NCBI GenBank assembly: GCA_932294295.1
Contig: OW028581.1
Location: 10,871,526-10,935,525 of the forward strand
Direction: 5' to 3'
DNA: 64,000 nucleotides
From: Alitta virens
Lineage: Eukaryota; Annelida; Polychaeta; Phyllodocida; Nereididae
The notes below the pieces were generated by a model, which saw only the letters and a list, made by a program, of their open reading frames with translations, did no database searches and was not told the DNA's origin. The translations under genes were made by a program, and so were the position numbers. Below, in pieces: positions 20,501-30,700 of this stretch. Position 1 is the stretch's first letter; every line of letters starts with the position of its first letter.

Positions 20501-20864
20501 TTTGAATTTGAACTGTTAAACATTATTTATGTTGTCGCATCAGTAATTTGGGTATACCGAGTAAAAACTCTTACCAAAATGCATAGGTGTTATATTATAG
20601 TAGATTTCTTAAAGTAGATTTACAGGCTTGGAAGCAAAACTCCAGAGGATGTGATGCGAGTTCCAATGGCTAATGCGGTCACACAGCCAATGAGTCCTCG
20701 ATCCACATGACGTTCTCTGTCGATTCGTTTCAAAGTCTATGAAATTTTCTGTAAAGCTGTACTGACCTGCAAGAGCACACAGTCATGAACATCCAAGTTA
20801 TTGGGGTAACCATTTTGCCAATTTGAGTATTCCATCTCAGAGCCATCAAGCCACTCAAAATAAT
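17533..20864 (-). CDS. C-type lectin transmembrane receptor, 5' incomplete, with internal TAG
   Basis: Exons by GT-AG and phase: 20864-20767, 20282-20204, 19557-19282, 18771-18604, 18281-18237, 17732-17533. The first two give the second half of one CTLD (WLDGS, YSNW, YPNN, WQTKDC, FVCM). The next two give a full second CTLD (ECPSEDWDDWGDSC, LASIHGLQMN, HWIGMRK, then WYWEDGTAY...GKWYTEDC, FVCR). A 15-residue stalk exon and a membrane exon follow, with an ~23-residue hydrophobic segment, then HHRRK and a Ser/Thr-rich tail without Tyr. It would bind glycans or other ligands outside the cell. An in-frame TAG at 18724-18722 replaces the conserved Trp expected after AYHN, so this copy is a pseudogene, a null allele or a sequence error. 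The first half of the upstream CTLD and a signal peptide are not found. All six exon phases agree. Confidence 0.8.
19682..19825. repeat. Fold-back MITE family 1, copy 1
   Basis: An imperfect palindrome running from ATAGACTTGAAATATAATTC with CCAGAGGA to CTCTGGAGTACT, in a lectin intron. It shares its arms with copies at 20.6, 25.4 and 28.7 kb. Confidence 0.55.
20621..20757. repeat. Fold-back MITE family 1, copy 2
   Basis: Arms TACAGGCTTGGAAGCAAAAC and TTTCAAAGTCTATGAAATTT...CTGTAAAG flank a central CCAATGGCTAATGCGG...CAGCCAATGAG palindrome. It lies in the intron upstream of exon 20282-20204. Confidence 0.6.
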
Positions 20865-20869
20865 CTGGA

Positions 20870-21735
20870 TTAAAATATAAGATGACATTTACAAATATTT
20901 GAATGGGTGACAATTTGGTGTCTTGGAGAAAGCTTACTATAGTCACCCAGTCAACCAAAGCTTTTTCACATTATAATACTTGTTCGCTAGCCAATCCTTA
21001 TGTTGTAAATATGCATCCAGCAAATTATGTATAATTCTGATAAATTCGGCTGAATAAGAATAGGATATAATAAAATAAGAATAGAATAAGAATAGAATCG
21101 AATATAATAAAATAATACTTTATTTATCATCACAGTCAGCATATATCACAGAACGAAACTCATTTTAGACTCAGAGAGCATTGTGAACATGAGTATAATA
21201 ATTTATATAAATAGCTCAATTCAAACAAAGGATTGTAGAGGCCAGTTGCACCCTCATTAATTATGCAAATTATGCAGGTGCACTGGCTAGACAATGGAAT
21301 ATATACCAAACAAAGAAGGACTAAATTCACACAGAAGTAACTGAAACATGATCTATAAAATTGAAATATTAATACATGACAATACACTTGTTCACCCATC
21401 GTGACCAGATTCTACAACATATTCAATAATTTGTGGAACTCATTACAGGTGCCACTTATTCTGAAAATTTGCTTTGATGCACTACTTGTGAGACCACCTA
21501 TAGGGAAAGTATTATACAGTAAAGAAAGACATTTGACTAAAAGATTTCCAAAACTATATGAACATATGTAGCTTTGGGTCCTTTGGTGATGTAGTGGTTC
21601 AAATCCTGCTAAAACTCTCAATTTCCAAATTAGGTTTAACCTAATCAAATGTTTGAATTAGTCATACAATGTATTGCAATATAAATAACTAACACTAATC
21701 ACACTTTAGAGTTAAAAGAGGTGTTTCCTTAACTT
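20870..21735. other. Spacer between the two head-to-head lectin genes
   Basis: About 870 bases, AT-rich, with an AATAAGAATAGAAT-type simple repeat near 21058-21110. There is also a tRNA-like B-box GGTTCAAATCC near 21596, possibly a SINE remnant. Neither strand shows the missing first-half CTLD exons or signal-peptide exons that both neighbouring genes would need. Confidence 0.45.
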
Positions 21736-21739
21736 CCAG

Positions 21740-24700
21740 TCCAAGTGAAAATGCCTTCCTCCAAGTGAAAATAGAAGAATTGGGATATGATCAGCTTTGG
21801 ATAGGACTTCGTAGCAAGGTTAGTCGTGTAGTACTGTTGATAGGAACAGACAGAGCCATTTATAATAAAACCACTTCAAATGATATTAAACAATGGGGTC
21901 AAGTCTTCCCATAACTGAGCGGATTATAATTACCTAAATTGATATACTGAAACTTCAGGATAGTGATGGTGAATTCACGTGGGTCGATGGCTGGTATGTC
22001 ATGTACACCAACTGGAATGATATAATCTACTTCGACGATGTCGATGTCGATGTCGATCAGAACTGTGCTAAGTTGATGACGACTGGAAAGTGGACGGTGG
22101 ATTCCTGCGGGGCTAGCAAGATGCCATTTGTCTGTAGAACCACTACAAGTAAGCCATACTAATCAAACACATTTAATATTATTTTTTAAAGTTACAGCGT
22201 TGTGTCCAGCCGGTTTCTTCTGCAGTAGGTTCTAGGGAGTCAGCCATCAGCAAGACGTTCTTTAATAATGTTATCATACAATAAGGTCCTTGAGTACAAT
22301 TGATGATGTCACATTTAGGTGATGTCATCAATGGTTGGAAAATATTGTACAGCTCTCAGCCAATCAGAAGCTAGGATTTTTGCAGGCCATATAATATAAT
22401 AATATATTCAATACTAGTAACTTGTTTTTTAACGTGCCAGCTCGGAATGATAAACGTGCAGTCAATGCACTCAGGGGATTGATCGATTTGGCTGCTTAAG
22501 ACAAGGGTAAAATGAAATTTTAGTCAGAAGAGCTGGAATGTCGTGGCCTTTTACAACAGGTGACCATTCTATGCAAGTGGCTGTTAGGGCTAGTTTAGCC
22601 ATATGACATGCAGATTTTCACTTCTCTTAAAATATTTATTTACTTTATTGTTTTGCATCTTTTTTTTATATATATTGATTTATTGCCGTAACCATAACAA
22701 TTACAAATCACTGCTTATGATCGAAAACGAAAATATGATATGGAAGACTGATGTCAATATGCGTATTTGCCTTTACATCACTAGATATAAGTAATATTGC
22801 CAACTTTAATGCTAATCTTTACATATTTAACCCTGCAAACCATTTCATCAAATTTCAGACGGACCAATCACAACACCATCGGTAGCTGTCAGAAGATGCC
22901 CAGACCATCGACCCGGGGAGAAACAGTGGGTCGAACATGGTGACAATTGCTACCAAGCTTACATGGGTATCCCAACCGTGGCTTCCGCATGTGGATCGGG
23001 CTTCACAAATCTAACGGTTTGTCTTCTGACAATCATTTGTGAAGTTTTACAAATAAATAAGAATTTAAATAATGGTTGCAGAGTCACAGTGCGGAAGCAG
23101 CAAGACATCTTAAAGTGATGTTTATCATGAATGAATTTGATATTAAATGGTTATTTTTTACAGAGGGTGATTTCCGTTGGCTTGATGGAAGTCCTCTTCA
23201 GTACACTCACTGGGCACCAGAGTTTCCGGAATACACACCTACCAGCGACTGCACAATCATGGAGCTCTTGGACAATAATAGAATACCGCCATCCTCATGG
23301 CAAAAATTCATATGTGATAGCTTCAATCTGACATTCATCTGTTCAATGCCGAAGTGTGAGTCAATTTTTGTGTGTCATTTTAACATCAAAGCTGTCTATT
23401 TTCAAACATTTATTGCTTAACACATAAGTTTATCTGCATTTGTGAAATGGTCTTGAGTAACAATGATTCACAAAAGAAAAATTGCGTTCAAACAGATCCT
23501 CCTCCAACTCAGCCTCCTGCACAACCAGGCCAATGTCCTTCTGGATGGGATCATTACGGCGATAAATGCCTTTACATTGAACCAAACACCATGGCAACCT
23601 GGGAAGATGCTACTGAAGTATGCCGCGAACAGGCTGGATGCAAGACTACATTAACATCTCTTTGGAATGCTGATGTTAATGACTATGTCCGAACCAAATT
23701 ACATGATAAAAACAGGTTTTCATACCACCTGAGCTACTGGATTGGCTTTAAAGCTATGGGTAACTATAGCTACTGATTTTTTTTACTTTTTTTGTGTGAA
23801 AAAATGTATTCATTAATCATATAAGTTGAAAGAAGTGACTAGCCCTCACCGATTCTTTGTGCTGAACTAATTTGTGTGATATTATTGAAGTTTTCAAAGA
23901 ACGCCAGAAAATGTGGCTATATTCCTATCATCAGAGGCATCAGCATTTAATCATTGAATGACACAGAATATATATAGTACATATGCACACTCCAATAAGA
24001 ATAGGGAACACTCAGCTCCCCAGCAAAAGGTTCTGTGTCAGGCCACAAACGATCGCAGACTTCAGAGGAGACGCGTCTTATCTAAACTAAGTATTTCAGT
24101 AACTGAATCTGGTGCGTGTGCTATTACTGTAGAAATAACACAATCAACGGTTACAAGACTTATTGGCTCATTTTCACCTATCCTTCAAAATCCCTCCCCA
24201 ATTACACCACTGAATAGTGATGATGCAATATGCAGGTGATGATCCACACCAATGGGCTGATGGTAGTCCATTCGAATACACCAACTGGGACATTGATGAA
24301 CCAATTATTCCCGAATACGATCACGCTTGTGCGGAACTGGACACCGACCAAGGCACTTGGCACATGGGTAGCTGCACAGCACTCAGAGGATTTGCATGTT
24401 CCATTAACAAGGGTGAGAGTCATAGATCAGTGAAGTTGGCTACCCGAACCTAGCTACCTGACAGCTACCCGGCAGCTACCTGAAGATGTAAAGTTAGCTA
24501 CCCGAACCCAGCTACCTGACAGCTACCTGGCAGCTACCTGAACTTTCCATGTATATAACTCAAAAACAGTTGAGTGTAATTTTTCCGTTTTCACGCCAAA
24601 AGATACTTAGGGCAAAGGTTTACGTTCTAGAAGTTTTTCGGAATTTTCCGAGCACGTCGAAGATGTGATAAATCAAAATAATTGAAAAAATGACGTTTTT

Positions 24701-27497
24701 TACCGTAACGCAAACGGTAGCTTTTTGGAGTGTCCGGTTGAGAAAGTGCCGGTAGAAAACAAAAATTAACTTTTGTGTCTAACTTTTAGCATAGACAAAA
24801 CTAGTCTTCGCAACCCTTAAAGGGGTCAAATTCATTAGTACTTTCGGGTAGCTGCCAGGTAGCTGGAATTTGGCTCGCCTCTTTTTTGCCACCCTCTCGT
24901 AAACGGTTTCACGGATCTTTACCGTTTTTGACACAAAGATACATTCGGCATAGTTCTACATTTTAGAATTTTTCCAGAATTTTCAGAAGGGTTACGGCTC
25001 TAAAATATCAAAAAAACTAAAAAACGACCTCTTTTGCCGTAGCTGCGATTGTAAATTTACCGGTTGACCGGTTGGGACAGTACCGGTAAAAAACAAAAAT
25101 TAACTTTTGTATCTAACTTTTGCAATATGTAAAACTGACCTGTGCACCCGTTAAGTGGGTGTAATTAGGCCTTAGATTTCGGGTAGCTGCCAGGTAGCTA
25201 GGTTCGGGTAGCCAACTTCACTGATCTGAGAGTCATTGACAGTTATCAATTCATACACATAAGGGAATTTAATTTACAATTAGTTGAAATCTGTTCCATT
25301 TGTTTATAAACTAAAGAAGGATATGTAATACGTTCTCAACAGGAATCATTAAAAAATAGACAGTTGCATTCGAACAAATATTTTTTTATACGGCATATGA
25401 TGTGATAACAATTTCTCTATTCATAAACTTGAAACTAACGGCAGAGAAAGTCACACAGATCCAGGACCCCTACTGGCTGAGGTACTGCCTAAGCCAATGG
25501 GAGTCCTCAGGAGGTAAGTTTCCAAGTCTATGAGCTCTGCTGTAAACTTCAAGTATTTCCCAGTCACTGTTGCACATTTTTGATATAGTGCAAGCGACCA
25601 TTTTTTCTTGATTAGAATTTCTAAAGGCCATCAATATTCTCCACAAGATTTGAACTTTCACTTTCGTGTTATTTCCACATCTTGATAGATTACCTTACTT
25701 AGTCTATACGATTATTTTCTAAACATCCTGTTCTCTTGGTGGTCCTGACGTGAAAGACCGCTTGGTGGTGAACACGTCATTAACATCAACCTACTACTAC
25801 TACTTTTCTTGATTATAGAAGCTGGTCCCTTTTTTAATTCAGCAACAGCCCATGCTCCCAGATGGCATCTTAAAGGCACCAGCATTCTATATCTAAAATT
25901 ATAAAAGATATATTTTTAAAATTTCACTTTTGTCCTGCCTGGAAGCATCAGTTTATTAGAAATAACCTCCATTACAATGTGCTTGCATTAGATATGCATG
26001 TACCTTGCATTTTATCTTTTCAGAGGATGTTGGTTACTGGCCTGAATCTGAGAAGGAAACACCAAGTGGTGGTATGTTTGATGTGATTACTTTTAGATTG
26101 TGTTGTATTTTCTGAATGCTTAACAAAATCAGTGACCTAATTATGTACATGTTTTGTTCGTTCACTCATCCAAAGTAAATTAATCAAATTATCTTGTATC
26201 CTATAGGGTGGCTCATGGTACGAAAGGTCTAACAACGAAATTACTGAATAATTAGATGTTCATGTGTTGAGTTTACACAATACACGCAGGCAGGCAATTC
26301 AGAACAATTGCCTGGACTAAAAAAATATTTATCCATTTCTCTTGTAGTTTTAATCAACTACAGAGTTTAACAAATAATTTTGTTTAACTAGGTTAACTAG
26401 CAAAGAGTATCCATAATTAGGCCGATGGGTGACAGCACACAGTATTAACAAGATCAGCTGCTACAGTTGTACAACAATGACAAGTAGATAGGTCCTTAAA
26501 ATTACTCCATGATAACTTCCCGAGTAGAAGTAGCTTTTCAGGAGAGATCTAGCATGATGTTCGCCTGCATACTCAATCCTCAATCTGCCGAAAGTTCTTT
26601 AGTGTTAGACGGCAGTGTACGGACAATGGACATTTAGAAGCATTGATTGATTAAAGTGCCTTTGGGACTGCTAGTGTAATGTATTCTGCTTGAGGAATAA
26701 CTCATGAAACACAGAGTGTAGCTTGGCAAAAGAGGGTGGCTTTTAATCCAGACATTTGTAATGTAACAGATACAAATGTAATGTTCCCTGTTCTACACAA
26801 GTATATCAAGGGCCCCTTTTTCAAGGGGTCTCCTTCCTGTTGGTTCTCTTTCCTTCAGTGCCCATATACATGGCATGCTTCTATTGGCTTGTGCTTTGGG
26901 GTGGACAATGGCCACAACCCCTTTTTACAGTTAAGTTGGCTTTGTTAAGTTTGACCTTTAAGTTGCCTTTAAGCTGGCTTGCTTAAGTTCTTATTACTGA
27001 ACTCTTAAGTCATAGTTCATTAATATATTCTAAATTTATAAATGTGACATTTAATACATTCTAAATACATTATACTAATATATAACACTATAGCTAATAC
27101 TTAAATTATATTTGGTGGTAAATCTTTTTTTGTAATCATATACAGGGTTTTCTGGAAAACTATTTGGGATGAGGCACTGAGGGCATTGCTGAAATGCTGG
27201 ATACCCAATGCATATCAGGATTTATACCCAAAACACTGTCTTTCCCCCATAGAATGACGAAAACCCTGTCATATAATTTTTAACAAACTGAATAAAGTAT
27301 ATATCGTTACAGCTCTGACAGGGAGTCAAGCTGTAGGATTATTTTTTGGAGTCGTTGGATCAGTTGGTGTAACAGGAACAGTTATCTTGTTTTTTGTGTT
27401 ACAAAGACAACGAAAGAGAGCACACTCGGAACCAAATCTTTCCCCAGTTGCTCATCAAGGACTGGTCACTGAGCCTGAGGGACAAAGCAAAGTGTGA
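21740..27497 (+). CDS. C-type lectin transmembrane receptor with three CTLDs, 5' incomplete
   Basis: Exons: 21740-21818, 21959-22148, 22859-23016, 23164-23355, 23496-23759, 24236-24412, 26024-26071, 27313-27497. CTLD1 lacks its first exon (visible: QLWIGLRSK, then FTWVDGW, YTNW, FVCR). CTLD2 is split over exons 3-4 (WVEHGDNCYQ; RWLDGSPLQYTHW, FICS). CTLD3 is complete (QCPSGWDHYGDKC, YWIGFK; WADGSPFEYTNW, ACAELD, GFACS). A 16-residue acidic stalk follows, then a membrane exon and a basic, Tyr-free tail (RQRKRAHSEPNLS) ending at TGA 27495-27497. In exon 3 the frame that starts the domain cannot join exon 4: about 30 codons appear deleted and the frame slips near 22995, so CTLD2 is broken. The architecture matches the minus-strand neighbour, so the two are paralogues. 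Confidence 0.8.
24424..25227. mobile_element. Mutator-type MITE with 9-bp target duplication
   Basis: An 804-bp non-autonomous DNA transposon. Its ends are 48-bp inverted repeats with one mismatch, beginning AGATCAGTGAAGTTGGCTAC. It is flanked by identical 9-bp duplications GAGAGTCAT at 24415-24423 and 25228-25236. Nine-base duplications and long inverted repeats are typical of the Mutator superfamily. The interior is two diverged direct copies of a ~350-bp unit sharing AACAAAAATTAACTTTTGT. No ORF. It sits 10 bp downstream of a lectin exon's splice donor and leaves the donor intact. Confidence 0.88.
25440..25552. repeat. Fold-back MITE family 1, copy 3
   Basis: Contains CTGGCTGAGGTACTGCCTAA and CCAATGGGAGTCCT, with the arm GTTTCCAAGTCTATGAG...CTGTAAAC. 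It lies in a lectin intron. Confidence 0.6.
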
Positions 27498-27620
27498 AGG
27501 CAATTCTGGACTCACATGCATTTCTTCGAAAACTTTTTATTCTTCACAGATTGATTGTAAAATACATAATTCAACAGCTATTAAATTTATCTTTGAATTT
27601 TAAAAGAGTCGGACATATTT
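27498..27620. other. Short convergent intergenic spacer
   Basis: Only 123 bases separate the stop codons of the plus-strand lectin gene and the minus-strand kringle-phosphodiesterase gene. An ATTAAA near 27579 could serve the lectin transcript. On the minus strand AATAAA (27625-27620) overlaps the other gene's TAA stop. Confidence 0.6.
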
Positions 27621-27707
27621 TTATTTGCGTCCCAGGTAAGATGGACGGGTCGTTGTTTTCGAGTTGGACAGACGTTTGGTAGTTTGTGGCTTGTTGTTAT
27701 TGTTATT

Positions 27708-27746
<39 letters not shown>

Positions 27747-30700
27747 ATTGTTGTTGTTGTTGTTGTTGTTGGTTGGACGGGTGGTAGTTTCCTTGTTATT
27801 GTTATTAGGTGGACGGGTTGTGGTTGGCTGATTATTATTGACATTATTATTGTTGTTGACATTATTATTATTGTTGACATTATTATTATTGTTGTTGACG
27901 TTGTTGTTGGTTTGAGAGGTTCCTCCGTTTGAGTCATCATAAATCTCATAGAGTGTGCGACCGGTCCACCATGCATTCGGCGACAAGCCTAACGCATACG
28001 CAACAGTTGGAACAATGTCTTTTGTCTCCACCCTCTGTGAGAATTCCTTTCGAGCCACCCCAGCTCCTTGAAATATGATTGGAACGATTTGGTTTTCTTT
28101 AACACTAGCAATATGATTATTGTACTGTCCGCCATGATCCGAAGCTAGAACCACCATGAAGTCATCGCTGTTGCCAGTTCCGGCAATTGCATCTAAGACT
28201 TGGCCAACCTGCGAAAGGAACACAATATGACATAAATAGTGATCAGGAGACCAAAATGTAGTTTTACTACCTAATGTGGTAAAGCCAGTAAAACTTGATA
28301 TAGGTCAAATTTTCATCCACCATTTTTTCTATTCTACATCTAAACTGGCTAGAGCAGAACTGACCAATATCAAATACTAGTATTATACAAATATAGCCCA
28401 GTGTAAGAGAAATATGGGGTTTTATCGGTCCGAAGCAAAATATCTACCAAATGCTCATTCAACCACAGCAAAAATTCATTTGTGATTTATGTATTGACTT
28501 GTGTTACAGAAAAAGGCGAACTGCTATTTCCACTATTCAAAGCGAATGCAAGATGATCATGATGGTGATTTACATTAACAAAGATGTCACTAGAAGAGAT
28601 TGACATACATTCAAAATAAAAGTACTTGAAATCTGTATTTCACCAAATTTTTTACAGTATTCTTAAAAGAAGAACTCATAAACTCGAAAACTCTGGAGGA
28701 CATCATTTGAATAAGAGACTCCCATTGGGTGAGGTACTGCCTTAGTCTTAGTCCTGGATTCACATGACATCCTCTGGAATTTAGTTTTCTAGTCTATGCA
28801 TTCTCCTGTAAAGAAATTCTTATGACAAAGGAAATTAACTTACATCGGAGTCAGCCTGTGTGACGGCAAATTTATATGCTTCGCTGCACCAGCCCAAGGA
28901 GTGTCCAATCGTGTCTACATTGCCCAAGTACACAAACGTGTAGGACTTCTCGGCATTCTTGGGTAATTCCCTTATGTAGCTGGCTGCATCGTAAGCCACA
29001 CTAGAGTCACATGTGGAATAAAGACCAAACAATGGTTTGCAATACTGAAAAAAAAAGGTGAAGAAACGATAGATAGACAGATAGACAGATAGATAGACAG
29101 ATAGACAGATAGATGGACAGATAGATAGATAGATAGATAAACATACCCTATCTCTGTCCACTGAACCTGGTATTCCCTTATTGAAGAGATTGCTTAACCA
29201 GTCCCAATCATAAAATGCAGCTGTTTTGATATTTTTGTCCTGAGCCTTTAAAGTCTGAAAGATGCATGGTATTGGCCACTCTGCTGAAAACAGAAAATGT
29301 ACGCTTTCAAGTTAGAATGAAAAACATGTTGTAACACACAATATTCCATCCACTGGTCAAAACAATGTCATGTATTTTATTCAGTGAGCAATACTATTGT
29401 TGTTTTTTTTTGCGTGGCCACCATGTTTTATTCATTGGGAAGCACATTTTTTTCAGTATCAAGAACTTTTATGTTTGGAAATAAATTCTTCGTAGAATGT
29501 TAAAAAAATTGTGTGCATTCCCCAAAAGACAGTTTTAAGAAAGTGTTTGGAATGATATGGCAATAACCCTGCAAACAGATAACATAAATGTAACATTACC
29601 TCTGGTAACAGATCATCAGATTTCTGCTGACTATGTAAATTCACAACGTTACCAAATTATATTCAGCTAACAAAACCTGGTTTTATATATCTATATATAT
29701 ATATATATTTATTTATTTATATATAGATAACCTGGTTATATATATTTATATTCATATATAGATGTAAATATATATATATATACGATGCTTTCCTGCAGAA
29801 GGTAATCGCAACATCATTGGGCAACTAGATGACCGTAACTAATATTATAATGTTCCCTAAATCTTCCTGTAAAATATTATCTTGCTTGCAAAAATTATTT
29901 TTCACATCCCTGCTGCAAGAGCTTTAAGTGTGCACTTACATCCAGATGCAGGTTCGGCTTCCACGTAGTTACCCTGCCAGCTCGGATTCCATTCATTTGT
30001 GGTCACTCCCGTTCTCTCGGGACCTTGGCCGCAGAGAATTGTACTCCAACCTGGTGCTGATTTTGTCTGAAATTGTTGTTTCAATAGATGAAGCAGTCTT
30101 ATTTGTAATGCTTACCTGTCTGCATAAATATTTTTCAAAAACTGCAGCTACTTCGTTTCACATTTAATACCTAGTTAGGACCAAGCAGGTCTGTAGCTGG
30201 TAGCTGTCATAAGTATCACATGAAGTATTACATGGAGAAGCAAATGCAAACGTTATGATCAGGATCATGGAGAGTGGGTGGATGGGTCTTATATTATGTC
30301 CCATATTTTTGGACCAGACTGGTCAGGGTCATGGAAACACATGGATTGTTATAACACAAAGTCAGTCGGAACATCAGACCTATTCTGAACGTCAGAACCT
30401 CTATAAGGCCTCTCAGCCCGAGAGGGTCTACTGGATATCAGGAGAGTCATAATCCTGGTTGGTGAGTAAGGAATTTGGCAGTGTAGATAGATGTATACTA
30501 ATAATAAGAATACAATACATCAAGACCATATGCATAGTAAAATGGTGCACCATCATATCTGATGATATTAAAAAGAACTTTTTCGTTCCCCGTTTTGTTA
30601 AATCGCCTACAACACAGCCAGACGGTCTGCATTCAGACTGACACATAGTAGTGTTCTAATTCTGCATACAGCTCCAGGTTGGCGAACATCACTTCATTTT

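Noticed and set aside
24202..24433. Alternative frames and antisense ORF over the last CTLD exon
   Set aside because: The frame giving WADGSPFEYTNW and GFACS fits the CTLD pattern and splice phases; the others do not.
27684..27932. Plus-strand Val/Ile-rich ORF
   Set aside because: Antisense reading of the Asn-coding triplet repeat of the phosphodiesterase gene.
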